64,000 nt of DNA from SHVO01 sp964576515 (GCA_964576515.1 CAZNUW010000003.1:310001-374000), one strand, 5' to 3'; shown: positions 1-9,459, numbered from the stretch's first letter. Notes: generated by a model from the letters alone, not told the origin. Made by a program: numbers and translations.

Positions 1-2
1 GG

Positions 3-833
3 ATGCCCGCACACGCCCCGACCCCACTCGAACGCCCACTGGACATTCTGGTCCCCATCGCGCCGTTGATCCGTCAGCGCGTCGCCCTGCGGCAGTTCCT
101 GGTGCGCGCCATCACGCGCCGCTACCGCATGAGCAGCCTCGGTTTCCTGTGGACGATGGTGATCCCGCTGGCCACGCTTGCGATCTACACCTTCGTTTTC
201 GGCGTCGTCATGCCCGCGCCCTTCGAGGGCGGCACCACCGCCTTCACCCTGCGCCTGTTTTCGGGCTTGATCGTGTTCTGGCTGATGGCCGAGGTCATCA
301 CACAGGCGCCGACGTCCGTGGTCGAACAGACCAACCTCGTCAAGAAGTCCGTATTTCCGCTGGAAGTGATCCCGGCCGTGGTGGTCGGCAACGCGCTGTT
401 TCACGGCGTCGTCAGTACGGCGGTTCTGGTGGCCGCCATGCTCGTGCTCGGCGCCGATGTTCACCCGACCGTCGCGCTGTTCCCCATCGTTATATTGCCC
501 ATCGCCTTGCTGCTGACCGGGCTGTCCTGGCTTTTGGCCGCTGTCGGCGTCTATTTCCGCGACCTGACCCATATCGTCGGGCTTCTGATGACGGGCGCCT
601 TGTTCCTGTCGCCGGTCTTTTATCCGCTCGATCGCCTGTCGCCGGGCCTGCGCCAGGCTATCATGTTCAATCCCATCAGCTTCATCGTCGGTGAAGCGCG
701 CGCCGTCCTTTTGGATGGAACCGCGCCCGACTGGACGGGGCTTGCGATCTATTTCGCCATTGCATGGGGGATCGCGGCCCTGGGCCTTGGGTTCTTCCGT
801 CGCGCCCGTAAGAATTTCGCCGATGTCCTCTGA
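3..833 (+). CDS. ABC-2 type polysaccharide/O-antigen export permease (Wzm/KpsM-like)
   Basis: A 276-residue inner-membrane protein with about six hydrophobic segments, the first near residues 45-70 after a basic N-terminal stretch. The size and layout are those of ABC-2 permeases that move lipid-linked O-antigen or capsule chains across the inner membrane. Its stop overlaps the start of the downstream ATPase by 11 bases, so the two should form one transporter. Rhamnose synthesis genes next door suggest a rhamnose-containing glycan. The ATG lies two bases inside the window edge, so an upstream in-frame start cannot be excluded. Confidence 0.85.
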   Translation: MPAHAPTPLERPLDILVPIAPLIRQRVALRQFLVRAITRRYRMSSLGFLWTMVIPLATLAIYTFVFGVVMPAPFEGGTTAFTLRLFSGLIVFWLMAEVITQAPTSVVEQTNLVKKSVFPLEVIPAVVVGNALFHGVVSTAVLVAAMLVLGADVHPTVALFPIVILPIALLLTGLSWLLAAVGVYFRDLTHIVGLLMTGALFLSPVFYPLDRLSPGLRQAIMFNPISFIVGEARAVLLDGTAPDWTGLAIYFAIAWGIAALGLGFFRRARKNFADVL

Positions 834-2157
834 CGCCTCCCCCGTTGTCGTCGCGCGCGGCCTGGCCAAGAGCTATACGCTCTATCCACGCCCGATGGAT
901 CGTCTGGCGCACCTGTTCATGCCCTGGCGCAAGTATCCCGCCTTCGAGGCGCTCAAGGGCGTGAGTTTCACCGTGGGCCGCGGCGAGACCGTCGGCATTA
1001 TCGGCCAGAACGGCGCAGGCAAATCGACCTTGCTTCAGATCGTGACCGGGACGATCACGCCGACGTCCGGCGACGTTCAGGTGAGCGGGCGTGTCGCGGC
1101 GCTCTTGGAACTGGGCGCCGGTTTCGAGCCGGACTTCACGGGCCGCGAAAACATCATGCTCAACGGCACGGTGCTCGGCCTGTCGAGCCGCGAACTCAAG
1201 GAGCGCACGGACGACATCATCGCGTTCTCCGAGCTGGGGGCCTTCATCGACCGGCCGGTGCGCACCTATTCTAGCGGCATGTTCATGCGCCTCGCCTTTT
1301 CGGTCGCGGCCCATGTGGACGCCGATCTTCTCATCATCGACGAGGCGCTGGCGGTCGGCGATGTCCGGTTCACGCAAAAATGCATGCGGTTCCTGAAGGA
1401 CTTCAAACGCCGGGGTTCGATCCTTTTCGTCAGCCACGATCTTGGATCCGTCGCCGGTCTTTGCGACCGGGCCATCTGGCTCGACCACGGGAACATCCGC
1501 GGCGAAGGGCCCGCCATCACGATGTGCGAGCAATATGTCGCCGCGTTATTCGAGAACGCGGCGGCGCCCGCGGCCGAATCGAAGACCACCGGCCCCGCGC
1601 GCGACACCAAGGGCGACATCGTCCTCTTTGACGACGCCGACCCCCCGCGCGCCTCGCGCCCGGGGGCGACAAGCGTGTCGCCCTTCAACGCGGACGCCAG
1701 CGCCTTCGGCAGCGGCGGCGCGGCGATTGTCGACGCCGGGCTTTTCGATCCCGCCGACGGCGCCCGCTTCACGCAGGTCGCCGAAGGTCAGGAGGTCGAT
1801 TTGCGAATCCTGGTCCGGGCGGATGTCGCCGTCGAGCGGCCCATCATCGGCTTCTATGTGAAGGACAGGCTGGGTCAGCTTCTACTCGGCGACAACAGCT
1901 ATTGGGATACGGCGCCGCAGCCTTCCATGGCGGAAGGCGAACGTCTCGCGTTCCGTTTCCGCTTCCGCTGGCCCGCCCTGGCGCGCGGCACATATACGCT
2001 GACCGTCGCCGTCGCCGACGGCACCATGGAACATCATATCCAGCGCCACTGGATCCATGATGCGGTGATCTTTGAAACGCTGTCGAGTTCGGCGCGCCTC
2101 GCCCTGGTCGGCGTTCAGCTTCGCCGTGTCCTTGTGGACCGCAATCCCGCGGACTAA
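823..2157 (+). CDS. ABC transporter ATPase with C-terminal glycan-binding extension (Wzt-like)
   Basis: A 444-residue ATPase partner of the upstream permease. The ATG at 823 overlaps the permease stop; the longer open frame to 691 would overlap it by 143 bases and lacks family-like sequence. The Walker A motif GQNGAGKST is at residues 61-69, the signature YSSGM near 149, and Walker B LLIIDEA near 169-175. After about residue 250 comes a linker rich in Pro, Ala and Asp, then a beta-rich domain of about 140 residues like the Wzt C-terminal domain that recognises the finished O-chain. Its presence points to export of a terminally modified O-antigen rather than a KpsT-type capsule. It is convergent with the next gene, sharing 4 bases. 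Confidence 0.9.
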   Translation: MSSDASPVVVARGLAKSYTLYPRPMDRLAHLFMPWRKYPAFEALKGVSFTVGRGETVGIIGQNGAGKSTLLQIVTGTITPTSGDVQVSGRVAALLELGAGFEPDFTGRENIMLNGTVLGLSSRELKERTDDIIAFSELGAFIDRPVRTYSSGMFMRLAFSVAAHVDADLLIIDEALAVGDVRFTQKCMRFLKDFKRRGSILFVSHDLGSVAGLCDRAIWLDHGNIRGEGPAITMCEQYVAALFENAAAPAAESKTTGPARDTKGDIVLFDDADPPRASRPGATSVSPFNADASAFGSGGAAIVDAGLFDPADGARFTQVAEGQEVDLRILVRADVAVERPIIGFYVKDRLGQLLLGDNSYWDTAPQPSMAEGERLAFRFRFRWPALARGTYTLTVAVADGTMEHHIQRHWIHDAVIFETLSSSARLALVGVQLRRVLVDRNPAD

Positions 2158-3110
2158 CCGCGCACCAGCGAACGCTTACGCAGGAAGGCCAGGGGATTCC
2201 AGCTGATCCACCGGCCGACATTCGCCGTTCTTGCGCGTACGGCGCGAATATCGCGGCGTGCGCGCAGGAACTCCCGCGTCCGCAGCAACCCCGCCCACAA
2301 GCCTTTCATGCGCGCCGATCCGGGATGCCGGAGCAAGCCGATCACCTGCAGGGCGACAAAGCCGGGCAGCGCGAAACACATCAGGGTGAAGGGCATGTTC
2401 TTCACCAACACCCACCACTGGTTTCGCGCGATCAGATATGTGGCAAAGTCCGAGAGGCCTTCAAAGCTGGCGCCGCCGACATGCGACACGACAGCCGCCG
2501 GCACGACCGCGCATTCGGCGCCCGCGAGGCGCAGGCGAAACGCGACGTCCACGTCTTCATAGAAACAGAAAAAGCGCGCGTCGAACCCGCCGACGGCGCG
2601 CAAAAGGTCAATGCGGTAGAGCGCAGCCGCCGCGCAAACGCCGAAGCTATAGGCCAGATCGCCCTGCGTCGGCGGGCGTGTCTCGCCCCGCCACGCCTGA
2701 CCGGTAATAAGATAGTGATCGCCGAAACCGTCGATGCGCGCGGCATCGTCGGCGCCGATCTGCAAAGAACCGAACGCCGCGACATGGGGATACCGGTCGG
2801 CCGCCGCCAGCAACACAGCAAGCCAGTCGGGCGCGGGGAACGCATCGGGATTGAGGGCGATGAGATAGGGCGTCGCGCAAGCCGCCACCGCGACGTTCAT
2901 GGCGCCGGCGAAACCCAGGTTCTCCGCCATCTCGCGGTAGTCGATCCGCAACGCGCTCCCTTCGACGATGTGCGCCGGGCGCTCGCGCGAGGCGTTGTCG
3001 ATCAAGAGGACGTCGAAGTCCTTCTCACTCTGTGCCGCGAGGGCGTCGAGGCAGCGCGCCAGCGTCGCACCGGAGTTATAGCTCACGATCGCGATGGTCG
3101 TGCGCGCCAT
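2154..3110 (-). CDS. Family 2 glycosyltransferase, probable rhamnosyltransferase
   Basis: A 318-residue GT-A glycosyltransferase beginning with the GT2 nucleotide-binding strand TIAIVSYNSG. An NPDA motif sits near residue 90 and a FYEDVDVAFRL stretch near 180, the pattern of WbbL/RfbF-like transferases. A hydrophobic stretch near residues 240-260 may anchor it to the membrane. It is the last gene of the dTDP-rhamnose operon, one base after rfbA, so dTDP-L-rhamnose is the likely donor. Donor and acceptor cannot be read from sequence. Confidence 0.85.
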   Translation of the reverse strand: MARTTIAIVSYNSGATLARCLDALAAQSEKDFDVLLIDNASRERPAHIVEGSALRIDYREMAENLGFAGAMNVAVAACATPYLIALNPDAFPAPDWLAVLLAAADRYPHVAAFGSLQIGADDAARIDGFGDHYLITGQAWRGETRPPTQGDLAYSFGVCAAAALYRIDLLRAVGGFDARFFCFYEDVDVAFRLRLAGAECAVVPAAVVSHVGGASFEGLSDFATYLIARNQWWVLVKNMPFTLMCFALPGFVALQVIGLLRHPGSARMKGLWAGLLRTREFLRARRDIRAVRARTANVGRWISWNPLAFLRKRSLVRG

Positions 3111-3111
3111 A

Positions 3112-3987
3112 TCAGGCGTTCGGGGTCTGCGCGAGTTGGAGGAGATATTCGCCGTACCCGCTCTTCTTCAGCTTCTCGCCCAAGGCCACCAGTTGCGCGG
3201 CGTCGATCCACCCGTTGGCGAAAGCGATTTCCTCCGGGACGGAAATGCGCTGGGCCTGACGCTTCTCGATGGTTTGGACGAAGCTCGAGGCTTCCACCAA
3301 GCTGTCGTAAGTGCCGGTATCGAACCAGGCGAAACCCCGGCCGAGGCGTTCGACCGTGAGATCGCCGCGCTCCAGGTACACCCGGTTCACGTCCGTGATT
3401 TCCAATTCACCGCGTGGACTGGGTTTCAGGTCGCGCGCGATATTCACCACGTCGTTGTCGTAGAAATAAAGCCCGGTCACCGCCCACGTGGACTTGGGGG
3501 CTTTCGGCTTTTCCTCGATGGAGTTCGCGCGCCCCGCCGCATCGAAGGCGACGATGCCGTAACGTTCCGGGTCGCGCACGTGATATCCGAACACCGTGGC
3601 GCCGTCCTTGCGGACCGCGGCGCCCTTCAGCTTCTCGGTCAATCCATGGCCGTAGAAGATATTGTCGCCGAGCACGAGCGCGCATCCGTCGTTGCCGACG
3701 AAGTCCTTTCCGATAATGAAGGCTTGCGCCAATCCATCGGGGCTCGGCTGCTGCGCGTAAGTGATGTTGACGCCCCAGCGCGCGCCGTCACCGAGCAAGT
3801 GCTGGAACCCGGCCGCGTCGTGCGGCGTGGTGATGATAAGAATGTCGCGAATCCCGGCGAGCATCAGCGTGCCCAGGGGATAGTAGATCATCGGTTTATC
3901 GTAAACCGGCAGAAGCTGCTTCGAGACGGCGAAGGTGATGGGATGCAGACGCGTCCCGGACCCGCCGGCGAGGATGATTCCCTTCAT
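3112..3987 (-). CDS. rfbA: Glucose-1-phosphate thymidylyltransferase
   Basis: Joins dTTP and glucose-1-phosphate to make dTDP-glucose, the first step of dTDP-L-rhamnose synthesis in the cytoplasm. The protein is 291 residues, the usual RmlA length. It opens with MKGIILAGGSGTRLHP, carrying the nucleotide-binding GGSGTRL loop, followed by KQLLPVYDKPMIYYPL. It lies 24 bases after rfbD and one base before the glycosyltransferase in a minus-strand operon. RmlA is classically feedback-inhibited by dTDP-rhamnose. Confidence 0.97.
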   Translation of the reverse strand: MKGIILAGGSGTRLHPITFAVSKQLLPVYDKPMIYYPLGTLMLAGIRDILIITTPHDAAGFQHLLGDGARWGVNITYAQQPSPDGLAQAFIIGKDFVGNDGCALVLGDNIFYGHGLTEKLKGAAVRKDGATVFGYHVRDPERYGIVAFDAAGRANSIEEKPKAPKSTWAVTGLYFYDNDVVNIARDLKPSPRGELEITDVNRVYLERGDLTVERLGRGFAWFDTGTYDSLVEASSFVQTIEKRQAQRISVPEEIAFANGWIDAAQLVALGEKLKKSGYGEYLLQLAQTPNA

Positions 3988-4011
3988 GTCTTTTCCCTAT
4001 GAACGAGGATG

Positions 4012-4911
4012 TCAGGCCGGCGCGGGCGCGAGGGTTTCCGCCAGCATCTCCTGCAATGCGGCCTCCCACGGGCGCTGCATAATGCCGTGAACCTGGGCGA
4101 TCTTGCTACAGTCGAGAACCGAATTCGCCGGCCTCTTGGCCGGGGTGGGATATTCGGCCGTTGCGATCGGCTCAACGGTGGGGCGGCGTCCCAACGCGGG
4201 CGCCGCGATGTCGAAGATGCGCTCGGCGAAGCTGTGCCATGTGGCCACGCCACCACCCGTATAGTGGAAGGTGCCGTAAGCTTCCTCAGGCAACGGATCG
4301 CCGAGCAGCCGGCGCGAGATCGTCAAAAGCGCATCGGCGAGATCGCCCGCGAAGGTCGGCGAGCCTTGCTGATCGGCGACGACGCGCAAGACGTCGCGCT
4401 CCCGGCCCAGGCGCAGCATCGTTTTAACGAAATTGTGGCCATGCACGCCATAAACCCAGGCTGTGCGCACAATCACGTGGCGATCGAGGAAGCCGCGGAT
4501 GGCGGCCTCGCCGGCCAGTTTGCTTTCCCCGTAAACGCCCAAGGGCGCCGTGGCGTCGTCCTCGACATAGGTGCCGGACCGCGCGCCGTCGAAGACATAG
4601 TCGGTGGAGATATGCACCAACGGGATATGACGTGCGGCGCAGACGGCGGCGAGATGGGCCGGGCCATCGCGGTTGACCTCGAACGCGCGGTCGCTGTCGC
4701 TCTCGGCCTTGTCGACGCCGGTGTAGGCCGCGGCATTGATGATGATTCGCGGCGCCGACGCCGCGATTTCGCGCTGCACGGCCTTGTTGTCGGCGATGTC
4801 GAGCTCGGCGCGCGTCAGCGCCTTGACGCTGAAGCGCCCGGCCGCGGCGCGGCGTTCGATCTCCCACGCGACCTGCCCGCCTGCGCCGGTCAGAAGGATC
4901 TCGACCGTCAC
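4012..4911 (-). CDS. rfbD: dTDP-4-dehydrorhamnose reductase
   Basis: NAD(P)H-dependent last step of dTDP-L-rhamnose synthesis. The chosen start is GTG at 4911, giving 299 residues that begin VTVEILLTGAGGQVAWE with the Rossmann GxxGxxG-type loop. This GTG overlaps the rfbB stop as GTGA, a typical coupled start. The open frame extends to 5016 but only inside rfbB. The SDR catalytic YxxxK appears as YGESK, and the DYVFDG stretch typical of RmlD is present. Confidence 0.95.
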   Translation of the reverse strand: MTVEILLTGAGGQVAWEIERRAAAGRFSVKALTRAELDIADNKAVQREIAASAPRIIINAAAYTGVDKAESDSDRAFEVNRDGPAHLAAVCAARHIPLVHISTDYVFDGARSGTYVEDDATAPLGVYGESKLAGEAAIRGFLDRHVIVRTAWVYGVHGHNFVKTMLRLGRERDVLRVVADQQGSPTFAGDLADALLTISRRLLGDPLPEEAYGTFHYTGGGVATWHSFAERIFDIAAPALGRRPTVEPIATAEYPTPAKRPANSVLDCSKIAQVHGIMQRPWEAALQEMLAETLAPAPA

Positions 4912-5984
4912 GCCGGCTTTCCCGTGGCCAACTTTTCCGTGGAAAGCCCGAGCCGTTGGCCGGCATAGCTTCCGGACCGTATCCCGGTCCACCAGGGACG
5001 ATTCGCGAGATACCACGCGACCGTCTTGCGCAATCCGGTCTCGAACGTTTCGCGCGGACGCCAGTCGAGCTCGCGGTCGATCTTCGTGATGTCCATGGCG
5101 TAGCGTGCGTCGTGGCCGGGGCGATCGGCGACAAAGGTGATGAGATCACGCGCGGGCTTCGCACCCGGCGCGAATTCATCGACGAGATCGCAAATCGCAC
5201 CGACCACGTCGATGTTCCGGCGCTCCGCCTCGCCGCCGATGTTGTACACCTCGCCCAGACGGCCGTTCTGGACCACCGTCCACAGGGCGCGGGCGTGATC
5301 CTCGACAAACAACCAGTCGCGCACATTCGCACCCGTGCCGTACACCGGCAGCGGCTTGCCTTCGAGCGCGTTGAGGATGGTGAGCGGGATCAGCTTCTCG
5401 GGGAAGTGATAGGGCCCGTAGTTGTTCGAGCAATTCGTCGTCACGACCGGGAGGCCATAGGTGTGATGCCAGGCGCGCACCAAGTGATCCGAACTCGCCT
5501 TCGAGGCCGAGTACGGCGAATTCGGCGCGTAGGGCGTTGTTTCCGTGAACAGCCCTTCCGGGCCTAAGGACCCATAAACCTCGTCCGTCGAGATGTGATG
5601 AAAGCGGAAGGCGTCCTTGCGCCCGCCCGGCAGCGCCTGCCAGTAGGCCCGCGCCGCTTCGAGCATCGTATAGGTGCCGACAACATTGGTGGTGATGAAC
5701 GCCGCCGGGCCGTCGATGCTGCGGTCGACATGGCTTTCGGCCGCGAGATGCATCACCGCGTCGGGCTGTTCGGCGGCGAAAATCTGCGCCATCGCGTGCG
5801 CATCGCACACATTCGCCTGAACGAACGTATAGTGTTTTCCGTTCGCGACCGTCACCACGGAATCGAGATTTCCGGCGTAGGTCAGGGCGTCGACGTTCAC
5901 CACGTCGACCTTCTCTTCGCCCGCGAGCAGACGGACAACCGCCGAGCCGATAAAACCGGCGCCGCCGGTGACAATAACCTTCAT
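4908..5984 (-). CDS. rfbB: dTDP-glucose 4,6-dehydratase
   Basis: Converts dTDP-glucose to dTDP-4-keto-6-deoxyglucose with bound NAD+. The 358 residues match the family. GGAGFIGS at residues 7-14 binds NAD, STDEVYG carries the catalytic Thr-Asp-Glu set, and YSASKASSDH has the catalytic Tyr and Lys. It is the second gene of the rfbC-rfbB-rfbD-rfbA-glycosyltransferase operon and overlaps rfbD by four bases. Confidence 0.97.
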   Translation of the reverse strand: MKVIVTGGAGFIGSAVVRLLAGEEKVDVVNVDALTYAGNLDSVVTVANGKHYTFVQANVCDAHAMAQIFAAEQPDAVMHLAAESHVDRSIDGPAAFITTNVVGTYTMLEAARAYWQALPGGRKDAFRFHHISTDEVYGSLGPEGLFTETTPYAPNSPYSASKASSDHLVRAWHHTYGLPVVTTNCSNNYGPYHFPEKLIPLTILNALEGKPLPVYGTGANVRDWLFVEDHARALWTVVQNGRLGEVYNIGGEAERRNIDVVGAICDLVDEFAPGAKPARDLITFVADRPGHDARYAMDITKIDRELDWRPRETFETGLRKTVAWYLANRPWWTGIRSGSYAGQRLGLSTEKLATGKPA

Positions 5985-6015
5985 CGCGTCTTTCCTATCT
6001 CGCGCAGGGCCAACC

Positions 6016-6579
6016 CTAGATACGGAAATATTCCGGCAGATCGGCCAGGCGCGGCTGCGTCTTGTCCTTGGCCGACAGGATCGCCTCCGCCACGCTCACA
6101 GGCCATGCGATACCAAGGGCGGGATCGTTCCACAACAGACCGAAATCATGGGCCGGTGAATAGGGGTTTGAGACCTTATAGAGAACCTCGGTATCCGGTT
6201 CGAGGGTGAGAAGGCCGTGGGCGAACCCTTTAGGGACAAGAATCTGGTTCCACTCCTGCGCTGAAATCACGGCGGAAACATGTCGCCCGTAGGTGGGCGA
6301 GCCGCGCCGGATATCGACCACCACGTCGAGGATCGCCCCGCGCACCACGCGCACCAGCTTATCCTGGGCAAAGGGATCGGCCTGGAAATGCAGGCCGCGG
6401 ACCGTCCCCTTCTCGGCCGAAAAGGCGTGATTGTCCTGCACGAAGACGATGTCGATCCCGGCCGCGGCGAGGCTCTGCTGCGAATAGGTCTCGGAGAAAA
6501 ATCCGCGTGAATCGCCGTGTTTCTTCGGCCGGATCACCTTCACATCGGGAATCGCCAGACTTTCGACCGTTACAGACAT
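6016..6579 (-). CDS. rfbC: dTDP-4-dehydrorhamnose 3,5-epimerase
   Basis: Epimerises C3 and C5 of the 4-keto sugar in dTDP-rhamnose synthesis. The 187-residue cupin matches RmlC: the DSRGFFSETY entry region, the catalytic-His strand TVRGLHFQ, and LVPKGFAHG followed by the LYK stretch. It is the first gene of the minus-strand operon, 31 bases before rfbB. Its upstream region up to 6920 is shared with the divergent histidine kinase. Confidence 0.96.
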   Translation of the reverse strand: MSVTVESLAIPDVKVIRPKKHGDSRGFFSETYSQQSLAAAGIDIVFVQDNHAFSAEKGTVRGLHFQADPFAQDKLVRVVRGAILDVVVDIRRGSPTYGRHVSAVISAQEWNQILVPKGFAHGLLTLEPDTEVLYKVSNPYSPAHDFGLLWNDPALGIAWPVSVAEAILSAKDKTQPRLADLPEYFRI

Positions 6580-6920
6580 GCGCGCGCGGCTCCAGATTTA
6601 CGAAAGAGGGCCTCCATAAAGGGCCGAAGCCTGCATGAGAAGCCCGAAACGCCCGCGGCCGGCGCCACCCGGCCCACGCCGGACGACAACCGAAAGGCGA
6701 TGTCCTCAAGGGCTAACGAATTGGTTTCCACCATGAAATTACCCAAGACGGGAGTTGGGGCAAAATACAAGGAGGCTCGGCCCGGACGCCACCTCTGTCG
6801 TTACGAATTGCAATAATAAATCGGCGCCCGACAGTGTTATAGGGAAGCCGGGGCTATGGGAGCGCCGGGGTGGTTGCGGACGATGCGCAACGGTTGAGAT
6901 GGGGCATTCGGCGCGGGGCC
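6580..6920. other. Divergent intergenic region between rfbC and the histidine kinase
   Basis: About 340 bases that must hold the rfb operon promoter (minus strand) and the kinase promoter (plus strand). The part around 6805-6850 is locally AT-richer, with a -10-like TTATAG near 6837-6842 on the plus strand, but I found no convincing -35. A small minus-strand frame at 6570-6734 (54 codons, ATG) overlaps the rfbC start. It has no clear ribosome site and I do not call it a gene. Confidence 0.4.
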
Positions 6921-8942
6921 ATGTTGCGCGCAGCGTTAAAATTTTCCGCAAGAGCGCTTGTCCTCGTTTTCCTGACGGCGTGTTCGCTTCTTTTCTCCAC
7001 CGCGGCGCATGCGGAAAGCGCGGCCGTGCGTGCTGACGGCGCGGTTGCGATCGGTCTCAGCCCAAACCTGGAAATCCTTGAGGATCCCAAGGGCGAGGCA
7101 ACGCTCGCCGACGTCATGGGGCCGCTCGCCGCCGGCTTCAAGCCGAACGGCGCCGAACGCCCCGTCTTCGGCGTGTCTCCCGGTGCGGCATGGACGCGCG
7201 TCCGGATCGATCTGTCCCGGGATCCGCACCGCGCTTCACGGCGCGCGCAATTCGACGCACTCCATCCCGACACCGTCTCCTTCTTCATTGTCGGCGACGA
7301 CGGTCGGCTTTTGCGCACCTATCACGGCGGTCTCGACATTCCCGGCAGCAATACCTATCGCAAATTCTCGGTCGCGGTCGGCGATTTGGGCGTCGAGAGT
7401 TTCATACTCTACAGCCGTTTAACGACCCACTACATTTCGACTCTCGGACAAATCCTGATCACTGCCGAAGAGGAGACCCGCGCCGAGATCGCCGTGGAAC
7501 GCATGGTGGGCCCGCTGTTCGGCGCCATGCTCTTCGCATTGTTGTTGTGCCTGCTTCTGTGGACACACTTGCGGGAACCTCTTTACGGGTACGGCTTCGC
7601 CGTCGTCCTCAGCATCTTCATCACCGCACAGGCGCATATCAATCTCGACCGCCTGTTCTGGCCGACGTTCCTTCAAGACGGCGACATTACGCGGATGATC
7701 TATTTGGGCGGGTCCGGCTTCGTGCATGCCTTCGGCGTGATGTTCACATCCCACTTCCTCGGCACCAACACCCGCAGACCCCGGCTGCACGCGGTAGCGA
7801 GAATCTCGGCCCTCCTGATCGCCGCGGCCATGCCGCTCGCGGTTGTCGCGACACCATACAATTTCCCGCTTATGCTGATGCTTTACATGGCGTTGACCAT
7901 GGTGTTGATCGTCTTGATGGTCGCCGAGGCGTTGCGTCACAACAGGCGCGCCGCAATCATGTATATCCTCGTCGCCGTGCCGTTCCTCACCTGCCTGTTG
8001 ATCACCAACGTCGCCAGCTACAACCTGATTACGCAACATCCGATTTCGGTCTCGCTGGCGGTCATCGGCATCACCTTCCTCGTCGCCGGCATCACACTCG
8101 CCCTGGCCGACGGGTTCAGGGAAAATCTGGAAGCCAAGGTGCGGGAACGCACCGCCGAGCTTTCCGTCGCCAACGCGGCCCTACACGAAGCCCATGAGGA
8201 AAAGAACCGGATGCTCGGCGTGGTGGCGCACGATTTGCGCAACCCGTTGAGCGGCATCCGCGCGGCGAGCCAGCTCCTGATCGAAATTCCCCTGGATCAG
8301 GCCAAACGGGAGACGTTGCTGCGCACGATCCGCGACGGCGCTGACGTCACGCTCGGCATGACGGAAGACCTGCTCGACGTCGCCGCGATCCGCGAGGGCA
8401 AGGTTGAGTTGGCGCCCGCCGCGACCGACCTTGCGGCGCTGGTGGAAAGCCGGGCCGAGCTATTCCGCATGAGCGCGCAGACGAAGGACATCGTGTTGCG
8501 CCTGGATCTCGCGCGCATCCCCCCTGTCTGGGCGGATGCGAAACGCGCGGCGCAAGCCCTCGACAACCTCGTCAGCAACGCCGTGAAATACTCGCCGCGC
8601 GCCGGCGAGGTCACGATCGAGCTTCGCGCCATCGACGGCCGGGCGCGCCTGTCGGTGATCGATCAGGGACAAGGCATCCCGGCGCATGAAGTCGCCGGCA
8701 TATTCGAGCCCTTCAAACGCGCGTCGACCCAACCAACGGGCGGCGAACGCAGCAGCGGTTTAGGGTTGGCGATCGTAAAGCGCCTCATGGAAGCGCAGAA
8801 CGGCGAAATCAGGGTGCAGAGCACACCGGGAAAGGGTTCCCGCTTTGATCTGCTTCTGCCCTTCGCAACAATCGTCGCCGGGAGCCGCGACGGGCGCAAC
8901 ACTGTGGCGACGGCATTTCCCGACGCCCTGACGCCCGCATAA
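6921..8942 (+). CDS. Membrane sensor histidine kinase, 7TMR-DISM type
   Basis: About 673 residues from the ATG at 6921, chosen over a GTG at 6870 because it begins directly with a signal peptide (basic start, hydrophobic stretch, AHA cleavage region near residue 32). A periplasmic beta-rich domain to about residue 180 (7TMR-DISMED2-like) is followed by about seven transmembrane segments to about residue 400. A short coiled linker leads into the kinase. The HisKA phospho-acceptor is His437 in VVAHDLRNPLSG; the ATPase domain has NLVSNAVKYS (N box), DQGQGIP (G1) and GLGLAIV (G2). No receiver domain or adjacent response regulator gene is seen, so its partner is elsewhere. Confidence 0.9.
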   Translation: MLRAALKFSARALVLVFLTACSLLFSTAAHAESAAVRADGAVAIGLSPNLEILEDPKGEATLADVMGPLAAGFKPNGAERPVFGVSPGAAWTRVRIDLSRDPHRASRRAQFDALHPDTVSFFIVGDDGRLLRTYHGGLDIPGSNTYRKFSVAVGDLGVESFILYSRLTTHYISTLGQILITAEEETRAEIAVERMVGPLFGAMLFALLLCLLLWTHLREPLYGYGFAVVLSIFITAQAHINLDRLFWPTFLQDGDITRMIYLGGSGFVHAFGVMFTSHFLGTNTRRPRLHAVARISALLIAAAMPLAVVATPYNFPLMLMLYMALTMVLIVLMVAEALRHNRRAAIMYILVAVPFLTCLLITNVASYNLITQHPISVSLAVIGITFLVAGITLALADGFRENLEAKVRERTAELSVANAALHEAHEEKNRMLGVVAHDLRNPLSGIRAASQLLIEIPLDQAKRETLLRTIRDGADVTLGMTEDLLDVAAIREGKVELAPAATDLAALVESRAELFRMSAQTKDIVLRLDLARIPPVWADAKRAAQALDNLVSNAVKYSPRAGEVTIELRAIDGRARLSVIDQGQGIPAHEVAGIFEPFKRASTQPTGGERSSGLGLAIVKRLMEAQNGEIRVQSTPGKGSRFDLLLPFATIVAGSRDGRNTVATAFPDALTPA

Positions 8943-8943
8943 C

Positions 8944-9459
8944 TCAATCTCCACCCGGTCCGGCGCCGGTCTCGCGCCAGAAGCCGAGCGTACGTTCCGA
9001 AACGGCGTCCCGCCCTTCCGCCGCGGCGATCTCCAAAAGGCATGCGCGCAGCCCATCCGCCTCGGCGATCAAACCCGCGTACCGCAGGAACAACATGATG
9101 CGCGTCAGCCGCAGGTGATTGTGATTGAGCGGCGTGAGCCAATGGGTTTTGCGCGGGAAGTCACCGGCACGCAGGACAGCGCTTTCAACGCGCGCCAGTC
9201 CGTAAAAATCGAGCATGAGATCGAGAGACCGTCGCACGCGGTCCTGAAGGAGCGGTGTTGCGCGGAAGGCGGCGATATCGTCCGTCGACAGGAGCGGCGC
9301 CTCGGGGTTGAAGCGGCTCGGCGCGGGCAGAGGAAAGAGCCACTGGATGTAGTCGTGAACCATTTCCAGGCGGCGCGCGTCCCACGCCCAGATGTCTTCG
9401 ATCATGCGGCCCGCCGTATCGGGCTTCAGGCCGCGATAAAAATCGAGAAGAGTGCTCAC
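8944..9459 (-). CDS. OGFr-domain family protein (opioid growth factor receptor conserved region)
   Basis: A 171-residue protein that I recognise as the conserved N-terminal region of the OGFr family. The run DIWAWDARRLEMVHDYIQWL, then FPLP and PSRFNPEAPLL, is the family signature. The rest is predominantly helical, with TPLNHNHLRLTRIMLFLRYAGL near residue 110. In animals the domain is part of a nuclear receptor; bacterial copies are stand-alone and their function is unknown. No signal peptide is seen. It is convergent with the kinase gene. Confidence 0.75.
   Translation of the reverse strand: MSTLLDFYRGLKPDTAGRMIEDIWAWDARRLEMVHDYIQWLFPLPAPSRFNPEAPLLSTDDIAAFRATPLLQDRVRRSLDLMLDFYGLARVESAVLRAGDFPRKTHWLTPLNHNHLRLTRIMLFLRYAGLIAEADGLRACLLEIAAAEGRDAVSERTLGFWRETGAGPGGD

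Noticed and set aside
682..1533. Long antisense frames, such as the 283-codon frame over the Wzt ATPase gene
   Set aside because: They are opposite a clear gene with strong motifs, and such frames are expected in GC-rich DNA.
6570..6734. A 54-codon minus-strand frame overlapping the rfbC start
   Set aside because: No convincing ribosome binding site, no recognisable family, and third-position bases that are not GC-biased as in its neighbours.
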